A stretch of 64,000 bases of DNA from Colwellia sp. 12G3 (GCF_002836775.1 NZ_PJAQ01000054.1:1-64000), one strand, 5' to 3'. Positions 8,117-20,319 are shown, counted from the stretch's first letter. Made by a program: numbers and translations. The notes: generated by a model from the letters alone, not told the origin.

Positions 8117-9205
8117 CTATTCTGGAGCAGTAATTAAATCATTTATTCTGGCTGGTTTTTCGGTATGAAGAATAAGTGCCATGCTCGCTTTTTGGTAAAC
8201 TTTAAAAACCATTAACTCACCTAACTGCTCTTCTGGCATTTTATAATCACCACCTGTTAACTTATTCCAGCGTGAAGTTTCTATATTATAAACAGGGCCA
8301 CTGCCCGTATCAACAACGGCTGGACTTGGTCGCTTTATCGCCATAACATCACCTACAGTCACATTATGCTCAATACCACGGTTAATCATAACCACGTCAA
8401 GTTTGGCAAATTCACGTCCATTACTGGTAGCCTTAACAATAGCGCCACGAAGTGATGCATTAGCTGCTTTCATAGAAAAAACGGCTGGAAACAATTGCCC
8501 ATCATTAACAGGTACTACATAGTCTCCTGCATGAATTTCTCTTTTTACAGAGCCAACATTCATAGTAGTAGGCACCTTATTTTCAATATCACCACGCTTT
8601 AATACCTGCCCAGTACCAACTAAGTTGACATAAAAACCTAACGATTCGTCTGTCTCCGGGTCAAAAAGCTCTTCACCTTTATCATAGATTGCATAACTTT
8701 GTGCAAGCTCTAGATCCGCATTAACATACACTTTGAAATCTTTCGTTGTCATACGGTAGCCTTCATCACTACCAATAATATAAGGTAATGCTTCAAGCTC
8801 ATCTTCAGTAAATAGGTGGTCATACCTAATAAATGGTGCAACCACTTCTAACGGCAATAAAGTAATTGCCGAGTCTTTAGTTTTCTCTTGACGAATTTTA
8901 GGCGACCACTTATAGCTTGGTTTTACTGGATCAACCACCAGCATTGGTTCACCATTTTCATCATAAACAAGCTTTAAAATATCACCAGGATAAATTAAAT
9001 GTGGGTTATTGATCTCTGGATTTAAACGCCAAAGCTTAGGCCATAACCAAGGTTGCTCAAGAAATAGTGCTGAAATATCCCATAACGTATCACCTTTAAC
9101 TACCACATGCGTTTTAGGTGCATCATCATTAAGTTTTATCTGATCAGCAAGTACTACCAATGGACAAGACATCAAAGATAGCGAGAGTATTATTTTTTTA
9201 AGCAT
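8117..9205 (-). CDS. LysM domain exported protein
   Basis: A 362-residue exported protein. A signal peptide covers about residues 1-20 (MLKKIILSLSLMSCPLVVLA). A LysM domain follows near 32-80 (HVVVKGDTLWDISALFL, then INNPHLIYPGDIL), so it should bind peptidoglycan in the periplasm. The remaining 280 residues have no motif I recognise. Genes of this kind sit between dprA and def in many gammaproteobacteria, divergent from def as here. The ATG at 9205 follows AAGGA and gives a clean signal peptide; the start 13 codons upstream does not. Confidence 0.88.
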   Translation of the reverse strand: MLKKIILSLSLMSCPLVVLADQIKLNDDAPKTHVVVKGDTLWDISALFLEQPWLWPKLWRLNPEINNPHLIYPGDILKLVYDENGEPMLVVDPVKPSYKWSPKIRQEKTKDSAITLLPLEVVAPFIRYDHLFTEDELEALPYIIGSDEGYRMTTKDFKVYVNADLELAQSYAIYDKGEELFDPETDESLGFYVNLVGTGQVLKRGDIENKVPTTMNVGSVKREIHAGDYVVPVNDGQLFPAVFSMKAANASLRGAIVKATSNGREFAKLDVVMINRGIEHNVTVGDVMAIKRPSPAVVDTGSGPVYNIETSRWNKLTGGDYKMPEEQLGELMVFKVYQKASMALILHTEKPARINDLITAPE

Positions 9206-9360
9206 GGAGCTCGTTCCTTTTTCGTGCTTACTGCTGTAACGCACTATAAATATTAGTTATATCGAGTGACTTTAAAATGCAGGTTTCAGTTACAGTTACT
9301 TGAGTATATAATTAAAACATAACATTCTAGATGAATTATCGCTAATTCTTTTAACAAAAT

Positions 9361-9876
9361 ATGACTATTTTAACTGTATTACGTTTTCCCGATCCGCGTT
9401 TAAGAACAAAAGCGCAGCCCGTTACTGATATCGCTGAAGCCACGGCTACAATTATAGACGATATGTTGGTAACTATGTATGAAGAAAAAGGCGTAGGTCT
9501 TGCCGCTACCCAAGTCGATATTCATCAACGTATTGTTGTCATGGATACCTCTGAAGATAACGATCAGCCCTTAGTTTTTATCAACCCTGAAATTATAGCT
9601 ACTAGTGATGAAACATCCATCAATGAAGAAGGTTGTTTATCTGTTCCTGGCACTTATGCCAAAGTAGACCGTCATGATGCATGTACCGTAAAAGCACTTG
9701 ACCGCCACGGTAAAGAATTCACATTAAACGTGACAGAATTACAAAGCATTTGTATACAACATGAAATTGACCATTTAAATGGTGTTTTATTTGTTGATTA
9801 TCTATCCCCGCTAAAGCGTCAGCGTATTCAAAAAAAGCTTGAGAAAGAAGCAAAACTTGAAAACAACAATAAGTAA
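9361..9876 (+). CDS. def: Peptide deformylase
   Basis: Removes the formyl group from the N-terminal methionine of new proteins. The 171-residue metalloenzyme has all three motifs: GVGLAATQ at 44-51, EEGCLSVP with metal ligand C92, and QHEIDH with ligands H134 and H138 and catalytic E135. It is first in the def-fmt-rsmB-trkA series, a conserved gammaproteobacterial order, and pairs functionally with fmt, which adds the same formyl group. Confidence 0.98.
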   Translation: MTILTVLRFPDPRLRTKAQPVTDIAEATATIIDDMLVTMYEEKGVGLAATQVDIHQRIVVMDTSEDNDQPLVFINPEIIATSDETSINEEGCLSVPGTYAKVDRHDACTVKALDRHGKEFTLNVTELQSICIQHEIDHLNGVLFVDYLSPLKRQRIQKKLEKEAKLENNNK

Positions 9877-9908
9877 GTGCTTACCAACTTACAATAATAG
9901 GAATTACT

Positions 9909-10904
9909 TTGGCTACTCCATTAAATATCATTTTTGCAGGCACTCCTGACTTTGCAGCACAACATTTAGCCGCGTTAATTAACGGTGAACATAATGTTGT
10001 TGCGGTTTATTGTCCGCCAGACAAACCAGCTGGCCGGGGTAAAAGATTGACTGCTTGCGCAACAAAGTTGCTCGCTCTAGAGCACAACATTATTGTTGAG
10101 CAGCCACTTAACTTTAAGAGTGAAGAAGACCAACAACGATTAGCTCAGTATAATGCTGATATTATGGTTGTCGTTGCTTATGGCCTGTTATTACCTGAAG
10201 TCATTTTACATTCTCCCCGCTTAGGTTGTATTAATGTGCACGGTTCAATTCTGCCTAAATGGCGTGGTGCAGCACCCATTCAACGCTCACTTGAAGCAGG
10301 AGATAAAAAAACGGGTGTCACAATAATGCAAATGGATAAAGGTTTGGATACTGGCGACATGATATTAAAGACCGAGTGCGAAATAGAAATTACTGATACT
10401 AGTGCTAGCCTTTATGAAAAACTTGCCAGCCTTGGACCAACTGCTTTAGTAGAAACACTAGCACTAATGGCACAGCCTAATTATCAAGCCAGTGATCACA
10501 ATGTTGCTCAAGATAATGAATTAGCCACTTACGCCAAGAAACTCGATAAAGCTGAAGCTGAACTTAACTGGCAACTCAGTGCTTGCGAACTGCATCGCAA
10601 AGTTAGAGCATACATCCCTTGGCCTGTCTCTCAATTTACCTTTACTGAGTCAGGGCCTGAAGTAGAAGATAAGCATCATAGATTACGCGTATGGCAAGCA
10701 TCTGTTCAGGTATATCAAGGAAACGCAGCTCCGGGCACTATAATAAAAGTAGACAAAGAAGGTATAGAAGTGGCAACAACCGATGGTTCTTTACGCCTTG
10801 AAGTAATCCAACTTCCTGGAAAAAAAGCATTAGCCGTAAAAGATATCCTTAATGGTCGCAGCGATTGGTTCGTTGTTGGCAGTCCTATAAATAAGCTTGG
10901 TTAA
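9909..10904 (+). CDS. fmt: Methionyl-tRNA formyltransferase
   Basis: Formylates initiator Met-tRNA using 10-formyltetrahydrofolate. The 331-residue protein has the N-terminal transferase fold with N109, H111 and D147 as the catalytic set ([21 protein letters not shown]) and a C-terminal OB-like tRNA-binding domain. The start is a TTG at 9909: AGGA sits seven bases upstream and no in-frame ATG fits the family N-terminus. It follows def by 32 bases and precedes rsmB by six. Confidence 0.97.
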   Translation: MATPLNIIFAGTPDFAAQHLAALINGEHNVVAVYCPPDKPAGRGKRLTACATKLLALEHNIIVEQPLNFKSEEDQQRLAQYNADIMVVVAYGLLLPEVILHSPRLGCINVHGSILPKWRGAAPIQRSLEAGDKKTGVTIMQMDKGLDTGDMILKTECEIEITDTSASLYEKLASLGPTALVETLALMAQPNYQASDHNVAQDNELATYAKKLDKAEAELNWQLSACELHRKVRAYIPWPVSQFTFTESGPEVEDKHHRLRVWQASVQVYQGNAAPGTIIKVDKEGIEVATTDGSLRLEVIQLPGKKALAVKDILNGRSDWFVVGSPINKLG

Positions 10905-10910
10905 TAAAAA

Positions 10911-12233
10911 ATGATAATTAATATTAGAGCTCTTGCAGCAAAATGTTGTTACGCCGTTATAGATCAAGGGCGAAGTTTAAGTGACGAGCTACCAAAACAA
11001 CAAGATAAACTGATAGGTAAAGATAAGGGCTTACTGCAAGAAATTTGCTATGGCGTACTTCGCTATCTCCCTGAATTAGAAAACGATGTCAGTCAATTAG
11101 TACAAAAGCCTATAAAGGGAAAGCAGAGAGTCTTTCATTTTTTGCTTTTAGTGGGGGTTTATCAAATAAGATATATGCGTATACCTGACCACGCCGCGGT
11201 AAGTGAAACGGTAGCAGCAACAAAAACGTTAAAAAATGACCATATGAAAGGATTGGTTAATGCTGTGCTTAGGGGATTTCTTCGTACGTTAGAGGCTGAA
11301 AGTAAACAAGAGAATAAAGGTGATAAAAAGATACCTGATCCAATAAAGTATAATCACCCAGGTTGGTTTATTAAAAAAATACAACAAGCCTATCCAAATC
11401 AATGGCAAGCGATACTTGATGCAAATCAGCAAAAGCCGCCAATGTGGTTGCGAACCAATCAACAACACCATACTAGTGAACAATATCAAGCGCTACTTGT
11501 TGAGGCAGATATTGAAATTGCCAATATTGAGCCACACTCTCAAGCCATTGCACTTGCTAAACCACTCGATGTCGCTCATTTACCAGGATTTGATGACGGC
11601 TGGGTTTCAGTACAAGATGGTGCCGCACAACAAGCAGCTCGTTTACTCGATTGCCAACCCAATGATATTGTCTTAGATTGCTGCGCAGCACCCGGTGGTA
11701 AAACTTGTCATATTCTTGAGCAAACGCCTGATATTGCTTCAATGACTGCAATTGATATTGAAGAAGGCCGTCTTACTCGCGTTCATGAAAACTTAGACCG
11801 CTTAAACCTAACCGCTGAAGTAATTACTGCAGACGCAGCAACTCAAGGGTGGTGGTCTGGCGAACAATTTGACCGTATACTACTTGATGCGCCCTGCTCT
11901 GGAACTGGCGTTATTCGCCGTCATCCTGATATAAAATGGTTACGTAAAGCCGACGATATTGATAAGTTAGTGGTATTGCAGCAGCAGATTCTTGACAACA
12001 TTTGGTCAATGCTCAAGCCGGGCGGTACTTTACTTTATGCAACCTGTAGTGTTTTACCAGAAGAAAACTGTCAGCAAATTTCTCGCTTTATTGAACAGAA
12101 TCAAGACGCACAATTAATTGCCATTAATAGTAATAACCCCGATACTGATGAAAATGCAATCGGTTGGCAGTTATTACCTGATGCACAAAACATGGACGGC
12201 TTTTATTACGCCAAATTGTTAAAAATCAAATAA
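10911..12233 (+). CDS. rsmB: 16S rRNA (cytosine-967-C5)-methyltransferase
   Basis: Methylates C967 of 16S rRNA with S-adenosylmethionine. The 440-residue protein has an N-terminal NusB-like RNA-binding domain (about 1-140) and a C-terminal Rossmann methyltransferase. Visible motifs are CCAAPGGKTCHIL near 260, DAPCSGTGVIRRHPDIKW near 325 and YATCSVLPEEN near 380. The cysteines of the last two are the family catalytic pair. A lysine- and glutamate-rich insertion near 125-140 is typical of nothing I know. It is third in the def operon. Confidence 0.95.
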   Translation: MIINIRALAAKCCYAVIDQGRSLSDELPKQQDKLIGKDKGLLQEICYGVLRYLPELENDVSQLVQKPIKGKQRVFHFLLLVGVYQIRYMRIPDHAAVSETVAATKTLKNDHMKGLVNAVLRGFLRTLEAESKQENKGDKKIPDPIKYNHPGWFIKKIQQAYPNQWQAILDANQQKPPMWLRTNQQHHTSEQYQALLVEADIEIANIEPHSQAIALAKPLDVAHLPGFDDGWVSVQDGAAQQAARLLDCQPNDIVLDCCAAPGGKTCHILEQTPDIASMTAIDIEEGRLTRVHENLDRLNLTAEVITADAATQGWWSGEQFDRILLDAPCSGTGVIRRHPDIKWLRKADDIDKLVVLQQQILDNIWSMLKPGGTLLYATCSVLPEENCQQISRFIEQNQDAQLIAINSNNPDTDENAIGWQLLPDAQNMDGFYYAKLLKIK

Positions 12234-12261
12234 TACAAATAACACAAGCAGAAAGTAACAC

Positions 12262-13638
12262 ATGAAAATAATCATAGTGGGTGCAGGACAAGTTGGCGGA
12301 ACGTTAGCTGAAAACCTTGTTGGTGAAAACAACGACATTTCGGTAGTAGACATAGATGGTGAAAAACTACGTGAACTGCAAGATAAAATGGATTTACAAG
12401 TCGTTACTGGTCAAGGCTGTCACCCAGATGTATTAAAAAGTGCAGGCGCTGAAGATGCTGATATGGTTATTGCGGTTACCAGCGACGATGCCACCAATAT
12501 GATCACATGCCAAATATGTTCTTCACTATTTAACACGCCGAAAAAGATTGCTCGTATCCGCTCGAATCAAATATTGAAATATTCAGAGCAACTTTTTCAT
12601 AAAAAGCATATCCCTGTAGATCATGTTATTGCCCCTGAAGAATTAGTAACACGAGATATTGCTCGTCTAATTGATTACCCTGGTGCACTGCAAGTATTAG
12701 AATTTGCGCACGGAAAAGTGAGTCTCGTTGCCGTAAAAGCTTACTATGGTGGTTTACTTGTTGGTCACGCACTTTCAACATTAAGAGATCATATCCCTAA
12801 TGTTGATACGCGCGTTGCGGCAATTTATCGAAATGGTAAACCTATCCGCCCTCTTGGTACTACCGTCATTGAAGCAGATGATGAAGTCTTCTTTATAGCC
12901 GCGAGCATTCATATTCGTGCGGTGATGAATGAATTACAAAAATTAGAAGCCGCTTACAAACGTATTATGATTGCCGGTGGCGGTAACATTGGCGCTGGTT
13001 TAGCGCGAATTTTAGAAAAAAACCATCAAGTAAAACTTATTGAACGTTCACCAAAGCGTGCGGAACAATTAACTTCAGAGCTAAATGATACCTTAGTTTT
13101 TGCTGGCGACTCTTCCGATCAAGAATTACTCACGGAAGAAAACATTGATCAATTTGATATTTTCATTGCGGTTACCAATGATGACGAAGCTAATATCATG
13201 TCGTCATTACTCGCTAAAAAGCTTGGTGTTCGTAAAACCATGGTACTTATCCAACGAGATGCCTATATCGATTTAGTACAGGGCAGCACTATTGATATTG
13301 CTATATCACCACAACAAGCTACTATCTCGGCATTACTAACGCATGTTAGGCGTGGTGCTATCGACAATGTTTATAGTTTACGTGGCGGTGCAGCTGAAGC
13401 CATTGAAATTGTTGCCAAAGGTGATGAAAAGTCATCTAAAGTTGTCGGTCGTTCAATCAAAAATATTAAACTACCACCCGGTGCGACTATCGGCGCTATT
13501 GTCCGTGGTAGTGAAGTATTAATTGCTCATTCAAACACGTTAATTCACGAAGAAGACCACGTTATTCTATTTTTAGTGAATAAACGCTACATTAGCGATA
13601 TAGAAAAACTGTTCCAAGTGAGCGCCATTTACTTCTAG
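12262..13638 (+). CDS. trkA: Trk potassium uptake regulatory protein TrkA
   Basis: Peripheral NAD-binding gating subunit of the Trk potassium uptake system. The 458-residue protein is a tandem repeat of RCK-N and RCK-C units, with nucleotide-binding loops GAGQVGG at 7-13 and AGGGNIGAG near 237-245. It follows rsmB as in E. coli. Its membrane partner TrkH is encoded about 3.2 kb away on the opposite strand, separated by the large metallopeptidase-like gene. Confidence 0.96.
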   Translation: MKIIIVGAGQVGGTLAENLVGENNDISVVDIDGEKLRELQDKMDLQVVTGQGCHPDVLKSAGAEDADMVIAVTSDDATNMITCQICSSLFNTPKKIARIRSNQILKYSEQLFHKKHIPVDHVIAPEELVTRDIARLIDYPGALQVLEFAHGKVSLVAVKAYYGGLLVGHALSTLRDHIPNVDTRVAAIYRNGKPIRPLGTTVIEADDEVFFIAASIHIRAVMNELQKLEAAYKRIMIAGGGNIGAGLARILEKNHQVKLIERSPKRAEQLTSELNDTLVFAGDSSDQELLTEENIDQFDIFIAVTNDDEANIMSSLLAKKLGVRKTMVLIQRDAYIDLVQGSTIDIAISPQQATISALLTHVRRGAIDNVYSLRGGAAEAIEIVAKGDEKSSKVVGRSIKNIKLPPGATIGAIVRGSEVLIAHSNTLIHEEDHVILFLVNKRYISDIEKLFQVSAIYF

Positions 13639-13657
13639 CCTTTTTTGAAATAACTAC

Positions 13658-13696
13658 TTACAGCTAATTACTTACCTTACAATTAATTAGCTGTAA
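13658..13696 (+). terminator. Inverted repeat after trkA, possible terminator
   Basis: A perfect 13-base inverted repeat (TTACAGCTAATTA at 13658-13670 with its complement at 13684-13696) lies 20 bases past the trkA stop. The bases that follow are not a good T run, so termination is uncertain. Confidence 0.5.
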
Positions 13697-13784
13697 TAAT
13701 CCCTTTCCTGTTATACACATTTCAAAGTGAGAGTTATCACTCTTATTTCAAACAATAAAACAATAATAATTTAAAAGGATTTTT

Positions 13785-16736
13785 ATGAAAATATCAAAGG
13801 TATTTACTGCTATTACATTTGCGCTTTCGAGTGTAGCTATTACCAGTCATGCAGAAGTTGCTGATAGTGCTCAAGATTGGCAAACCTTTGAAACTGAAAA
13901 CTTCCGTGTACATTTCACTCCTGAATATCGTCAATGGGCCTTATCCAGTGCGCGAGAAATGGAAGTTGTCCGTCAGTTAATCAAAGATCAACAAGGCCGA
14001 GTGCTCACAGAAAAAGTAGATACCTTTATTATTGACCCATATAACGCGGCAAACGGTTTTGCCGTTCCACTTAGTCATAAGCCTTATATGGCTCTTTTTG
14101 CAACGCCTGCTCAATCAGATACCGTTATTTCTAATTCAACGGGTTGGCAACAACTTTTAGTACTACATGAGTATGTCCACTTAGTGCATCTAGCTCAAAA
14201 AAGCCGAAGTAATTGGCGAAATAATGTTGCCAATTGGTATGATATTTTTGATGCAAGTCAAATAAACGGTGAACGATGGGTTAGCGAGGGGTATGCAACA
14301 TTACTCGAATCGAGGTTAACCGGTCGAGGTCGCTTATTCAACAATCAAATTGAAGCCATTATTCAAAAGTTTGCGCGACAAGGCGCAATGCCATCTTACA
14401 AAGAACTCAGTGTGGCTAATGACAACTTTATGTCTGGCTCTATGGCTTATCTGGTTGGTGTGCGTTATTTAAAATGGTTAGAAGATAATTATGGCGTAGA
14501 TACCCTGGATGCTGTTTGGACACGTTGGTCGGGCGTTGAACAACGAGACTTTGAAGCGGCTTTTAAAGGTGTTTTCCCTGATACTGCCAAAAACCTTTAT
14601 CAACGTTTCGTTGCTGAATACACTTTCAATGCAATGAAACATGAAGTTAAACTCGGTAAAAATAGCAATGCGGATAATCGCTCAGCATTATGGTTAGATT
14701 TATCTGATTATATTAGTGGTCCAAGTTTAAGCCCACAAGGCGATTACCTTGCTATCGTTGAAACACAAAGAACTGATGAGGGAAAAACTACTAAGTTAAA
14801 TGTATATAAGACTAGCGAAAACACAAAAAAGGCAGATGAGTTTACTAAAGATAACAAAGAGTTATTGGACGCAGATCCTCAAGATATCGTAGACAAAGCG
14901 CCTAGTGTTTTTAAAAGAGAAGTTGCCTACACATTAAATCAAAAAAACAATCGTGGTATTAATAACCCTCGCTGGCTTGATAAGGACACGCTTATATATG
15001 GTTCAGCGACCTTAGCTAGTATAAATAGCCTTCATCAAGATCTGTTCTCTTGGCATTTGCCTACAAATACCGTAAAGCAATTGACTAAAAGCGCAAATAT
15101 TCGTCGTTTTGATATCAGTAATGATGGCCTATATATTATTGCTGAACGTAATCGATTTGGTTATTCTCAATTAGTAAAAGTAAGCTTATCCCCTTCTTCA
15201 ATAGGACAAGTTACAGCTGAATTAACACAAAAAAGCCTTGAGCACGTTTACGATTTCCCACGACTTCGCCCTACTTCTGATGGTAAACCCTCAGATAGTT
15301 TTGCTTATGTTAGCTCAAGCTTAAACAATAAATGGCAGTTAAAAGTTCGTCAGCTAAGTGACGGTCAAGAAACAATTATTCCACTCCCAGAAAACTATCA
15401 ATTTCTTTCTTTTCCTGAATGGTCTAAAGATGGAGAGGCATTGTATTTTGTCGCTGGCTTAGACAGTGCAACACGCATATATAAGTATGATTTCACGACT
15501 GAAGGTTTATCTTCTATCACCTCAGGTGAACAGGTTGTTACATGGCCTATGGTTCAAGCAGATAATAAGCTGCTCCACTTAGCGATTAACTCTGAGGGTT
15601 CAGATGTTTTCCAATTAGATTTAACCAAAGCTAATAAACAACTTATTACCGATACAACAACGAGTTCCGCAATGACCGTTGAGTTAGCTGACAAGTTAAA
15701 ACTCGCCAAAGCAACTGTCGATATTGATGAGAGTATTGGTGCACAATCAACCTATGGCATAGGGCCACAACAGGGTACCATAACCTTAGCAGAGAGCTAT
15801 TATTCAGCCAGCAGTAGTATATTTGAAGTGGGTTATAAGTCAGGTGATGTGCTTTCTCGTTTTGACTGGCAAGTAAACCTCAGCCAAGATATTTTCAGCA
15901 ATATACTCTCTGGTGCATCAGGGGTTGTTCGCTGGCAGGGGTGGCCTGTTAAATTACTTGCACACAGTTACCTATTCAACTTAAAAACAGATCAACAAGA
16001 TAGTAATGCTTTAGCCTTAGGTAAAACAACTGAAAAAGGGCTGTTATTTGAGGCTCGCTATCCATATAACGTAGATACACTTTCTGTCGATGTATTTGCA
16101 CAAGCGCAAGCTTCACAATTTGAAAACAGCCAGCATGTTGATTTTTCTAGCCAGTCTTTTTCCCTAGGTATTGAACAAAGTTGGTCTCATGATCAACAGA
16201 GCTGGGGTATTTCACAAAAAATTAATGCCCAAGTAATTAGTGCCCAAGATGATCAAGCCGATGTAGATATTAGTGGTAATGGCAATGATGGTAGTTACAC
16301 GGGTAGTAATGGTCTAGTAAACCTCAGTGCACATATAAAAAGCTTTAGCTTAGGTTTTAACTATCTATGGGCACAACGTTCAGAAGATGCTGGCGATATA
16401 CTTAGCTTAGGTGGTTACGCTTCTACACTCATTCAAGACAAAGCGCATCTCAATAAGCAATTAGCGCCCGAGTTGGCTTTTTATCGTCAAACAGGTAATG
16501 ACTATCAAGCCTATCAAGCCTATATACCATTAGGGATTGTTGAGTTATTTTATACTCGACATGAAATGACTGAGAGAGACATTATTGATAGTTATGGTGT
16601 TAAAGGGACACTCAATAACGACTTTGGTTTTACAGGGGTCACGAATTTAGTGATTAATTATGGTATTGCACAAGTTAACCCCGAAAATGAGAGTTCAGAT
16701 ACTCAAGGTTGGGTAGCGTTAAGTTATAAGTGGTAA
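13785..16736 (+). CDS. Predicted outer-membrane metallopeptidase with beta-propeller and beta-barrel
   Basis: A 983-residue exported protein that I cannot assign to a named gene. A signal peptide covers about 1-23 (cut after SHA). Residues 30-260 look like a gluzincin peptidase: H128-E-x-x-H132 in LHEYVHLVH and a likely third zinc ligand E168 in WVSEGYA. Residues about 300-650 hold repeated TolB/WD40-like blades (for example GPSLSPQGDYLAIVE, FPEWSKDGEALYFVAG). Residues about 690-983 show alternating beta strands and end in LSYKW, like an outer-membrane barrel. AAGGA precedes the ATG. It stands alone between trkA and convergent trkH. Domain assignment is from motifs by eye; substrate and function are unknown. 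Confidence 0.8.
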   Translation: MKISKVFTAITFALSSVAITSHAEVADSAQDWQTFETENFRVHFTPEYRQWALSSAREMEVVRQLIKDQQGRVLTEKVDTFIIDPYNAANGFAVPLSHKPYMALFATPAQSDTVISNSTGWQQLLVLHEYVHLVHLAQKSRSNWRNNVANWYDIFDASQINGERWVSEGYATLLESRLTGRGRLFNNQIEAIIQKFARQGAMPSYKELSVANDNFMSGSMAYLVGVRYLKWLEDNYGVDTLDAVWTRWSGVEQRDFEAAFKGVFPDTAKNLYQRFVAEYTFNAMKHEVKLGKNSNADNRSALWLDLSDYISGPSLSPQGDYLAIVETQRTDEGKTTKLNVYKTSENTKKADEFTKDNKELLDADPQDIVDKAPSVFKREVAYTLNQKNNRGINNPRWLDKDTLIYGSATLASINSLHQDLFSWHLPTNTVKQLTKSANIRRFDISNDGLYIIAERNRFGYSQLVKVSLSPSSIGQVTAELTQKSLEHVYDFPRLRPTSDGKPSDSFAYVSSSLNNKWQLKVRQLSDGQETIIPLPENYQFLSFPEWSKDGEALYFVAGLDSATRIYKYDFTTEGLSSITSGEQVVTWPMVQADNKLLHLAINSEGSDVFQLDLTKANKQLITDTTTSSAMTVELADKLKLAKATVDIDESIGAQSTYGIGPQQGTITLAESYYSASSSIFEVGYKSGDVLSRFDWQVNLSQDIFSNILSGASGVVRWQGWPVKLLAHSYLFNLKTDQQDSNALALGKTTEKGLLFEARYPYNVDTLSVDVFAQAQASQFENSQHVDFSSQSFSLGIEQSWSHDQQSWGISQKINAQVISAQDDQADVDISGNGNDGSYTGSNGLVNLSAHIKSFSLGFNYLWAQRSEDAGDILSLGGYASTLIQDKAHLNKQLAPELAFYRQTGNDYQAYQAYIPLGIVELFYTRHEMTERDIIDSYGVKGTLNNDFGFTGVTNLVINYGIAQVNPENESSDTQGWVALSYKW

Positions 16737-16781
16737 ATCTATAATTATAAATTAACCACCTGATATATTTAGTGATTAACT

Positions 16782-16821
16782 AAGTTGTATATACCTATTA
16801 AAATATATGTATATACAACTT
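16782..16821. terminator. AT-rich perfect inverted repeat between convergent genes
   Basis: AAGTTGTATATAC (16782-16794) pairs perfectly with 16809-16821 across a 14-base loop. It lies between the metallopeptidase-like gene and convergent trkH and touches the trkH stop codon. It may end both transcripts, but neither side has a clear T run. Confidence 0.5.
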
Positions 16822-18271
16822 ATGAGCGCCAAAAGGCTGGAGTAAATAAAACTAATAAGGTAAATATCTCTAAACGACCAAACAACATAGCCATGATTAA
16901 AACCCACTTACTCATATCATTAATCGATGAAAAGTTAGCAGCAACCTCGCCTAATCCAGGGCCGAGGTTATTAATACAAGCAGCAACCGCGGTGAATGCA
17001 GTAATATCATCCATGCCTGCGGCAAGTAGTAATAACATACAAATAACAAACACCGCAGCGTAAGCAGAGAAGAATCCCCATACCGCTTCAACAATGCGAT
17101 CAGGTAAAACTTTTCGACCTAATTTGATACTAAAAATAGCTCTTGGATGTACCAACTTGTTTAGTTCTCGAAGGCCTTGTAAATAGAGTAATACCACCCT
17201 AACTACCTTCATTCCGCCACCGGTACTACCCGCACAACCACCAATGAAACTTGAAAAAATAAGCAGCATAGGTAATAACGTTGGCCAATCTGCAAATGAT
17301 GTTGTGGTAAAACCTGCCGTTGTACTAATAGATACCGCTTGAAATAGTGCTTGGTCTAGCGCTTGGTCAGCATCCTGATAAGTACCTGTACTTAATAATA
17401 CGGTAAAACAAATCAAAACCAGTACGATTTGAATACCAATAAAAACTTTGAACTCAGGGTCGAAGAAATAATTTTTTAGTGATTTACTTTGTACCGCAGC
17501 ATAGTGCAATGCGAAATTCACCCCGGCAATCAATAAGAATGTAACACAAACTAAGTTAATTGCTGGGCTATTGAAATAGCCCATACTGGCATCATGTGTT
17601 GAAAAACCACCTATTGCAATGGTTGAAAAGGCATGACAAATAGCATCAAATCCAGACATTCCCGCAAGCCAATAAGCTAACGCACAGGCGATAGTTAACC
17701 CTAAATAGATGTACCACAAATGTTTTGCGGTATCAGCAATACGAGGCGTCATTTTTGAATCTTTTACCGGCCCGGGTGTTTCAGCACGATATAACTGCAT
17801 GCCACCAATACCAAGCATAGGTAATACCGCAACAGCTAAAACAATTATCCCCATGCCGCCTAACCATTGTAACTGCTGGCGATACCACAATACTGCGTGA
17901 GGTAAATCATCAATGTGATTTAAAATAGTTGCACCGGTGGTCGTTAATCCTGAAAAGGATTCAAAGAAAGCATCGGTGGTTGATAGATTGGGTTCCGATA
18001 ATAACATCAGAGGAATAGCAGAGAAGCTGGCTAATACTAACCAAAAGAGCACAACAATTAAAAAGCCCTCTCTTGCTTTAAGATCAGTTTTTTCATAACG
18101 GTAAGGATACCAAGCCAAAAAGCCGGTACAGATACACCATAAAAAAGCGAGAATAAAAGGTAAACCACCACCATCGCGATAGACTAATGAAATTAATGCA
18201 GGAGGCAGCATGGTCACACTAAGTAACCCAACCAACAAACCTAGAATTCGGATAATATTTTTATATTGCAC
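16820..18271 (-). CDS. trkH: Trk potassium uptake membrane subunit TrkH
   Basis: Inner-membrane potassium channel-like transporter of the SKT superfamily, 483 residues with about ten hydrophobic segments. The four pore-loop repeats are visible: SGLTTTGATIL (about 108-118), STIAIGGFSTHD (about 216-227), STTAGFTTTSFADW (about 311-324) and ACINNLGPGLGEV (about 431-443), each with its filter glycine. It works with TrkA and potassium- or sodium-driven gradients. It lies downstream of pepQ and yigZ, the same order as in E. coli (pepQ-yigZ-trkH). Confidence 0.96.
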   Translation of the reverse strand: MQYKNIIRILGLLVGLLSVTMLPPALISLVYRDGGGLPFILAFLWCICTGFLAWYPYRYEKTDLKAREGFLIVVLFWLVLASFSAIPLMLLSEPNLSTTDAFFESFSGLTTTGATILNHIDDLPHAVLWYRQQLQWLGGMGIIVLAVAVLPMLGIGGMQLYRAETPGPVKDSKMTPRIADTAKHLWYIYLGLTIACALAYWLAGMSGFDAICHAFSTIAIGGFSTHDASMGYFNSPAINLVCVTFLLIAGVNFALHYAAVQSKSLKNYFFDPEFKVFIGIQIVLVLICFTVLLSTGTYQDADQALDQALFQAVSISTTAGFTTTSFADWPTLLPMLLIFSSFIGGCAGSTGGGMKVVRVVLLYLQGLRELNKLVHPRAIFSIKLGRKVLPDRIVEAVWGFFSAYAAVFVICMLLLLAAGMDDITAFTAVAACINNLGPGLGEVAANFSSINDMSKWVLIMAMLFGRLEIFTLLVLFTPAFWRS

Positions 18272-18292
18272 GTTTTATTTTTCTTATTCTAT

Positions 18293-18922
18293 TTATTGTT
18301 CGGCTTCTTGCTCAGTAGCGGTTAACTGTAATTGTCCTGATGACAATGTGTGTAACTTATCCTGCATGGAGACCAATTTTGCTGTTGGAATGGCGAGTCG
18401 AAAAATGACTGTTTGTTGATAGTCTTGAGTGATAACTTGACCTTCAATTTGCCTAAGCAAATGCAAAACATCATCAACTTGGCTATATTGACATGCTAAG
18501 GTTTTGTGCACCATCGCTATTTTAATTTTTGACTGCAAAAATACCAATGCTTGACGAACACTGCCACCATATGCCCTTTGTAATCCACCAGTACCTAATT
18601 TAGTACCACCAAAATACCGAACAACAATAGCACAAACGTGACCTATACCACCGCCTTGTAACGCTATTAACATGGGCTTTCCTGCGGTACCTGTTGGCTC
18701 TCCATCATCAGAAAAACCATAGCCTTGACTGTCATCAGCAGCTTTAGTTAAAAAAGCATGGCAATGATGCCTTGCTTGCGGGTGAAGTTGTTGTAACTCT
18801 TTTAACATAGCTTTTGCTTGGGCTATATTGTCACAGGGGCGTAAATAACAGATAAAACGACTGCGATTAATGATGATCTCATCTTCAACATCATTAATCG
18901 CTATAGAGTAGGGTTTTGTCAC
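18293..18922 (-). CDS. yigZ: YigZ family protein (IMPACT/UPF0029)
   Basis: A 209-residue cytoplasmic protein of the IMPACT family. Signature segments are FSDDGEPTGTAGKPM near 70-84 and VVRYFGGTKLGTGGLQRAYG near 100-119; the C-terminal third is the family ferredoxin-like domain. E. coli YigZ is not functionally settled; relatives of the family interact with the translation apparatus. It lies between pepQ and trkH with gaps of 26 and 21 bases, consistent with one transcript. Confidence 0.93.
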   Translation of the reverse strand: MTKPYSIAINDVEDEIIINRSRFICYLRPCDNIAQAKAMLKELQQLHPQARHHCHAFLTKAADDSQGYGFSDDGEPTGTAGKPMLIALQGGGIGHVCAIVVRYFGGTKLGTGGLQRAYGGSVRQALVFLQSKIKIAMVHKTLACQYSQVDDVLHLLRQIEGQVITQDYQQTVIFRLAIPTAKLVSMQDKLHTLSSGQLQLTATEQEAEQ

Positions 18923-18948
18923 TGTTAATTTTACTTCTTTAATCTGAA

Positions 18949-20319
<1,371 letters not shown>

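Noticed and set aside
16785..17063. A 92-codon plus-strand frame overlapping the trkH end
   Set aside because: Antisense of trkH, starting inside the inverted repeat; trkH is clearly the real gene.
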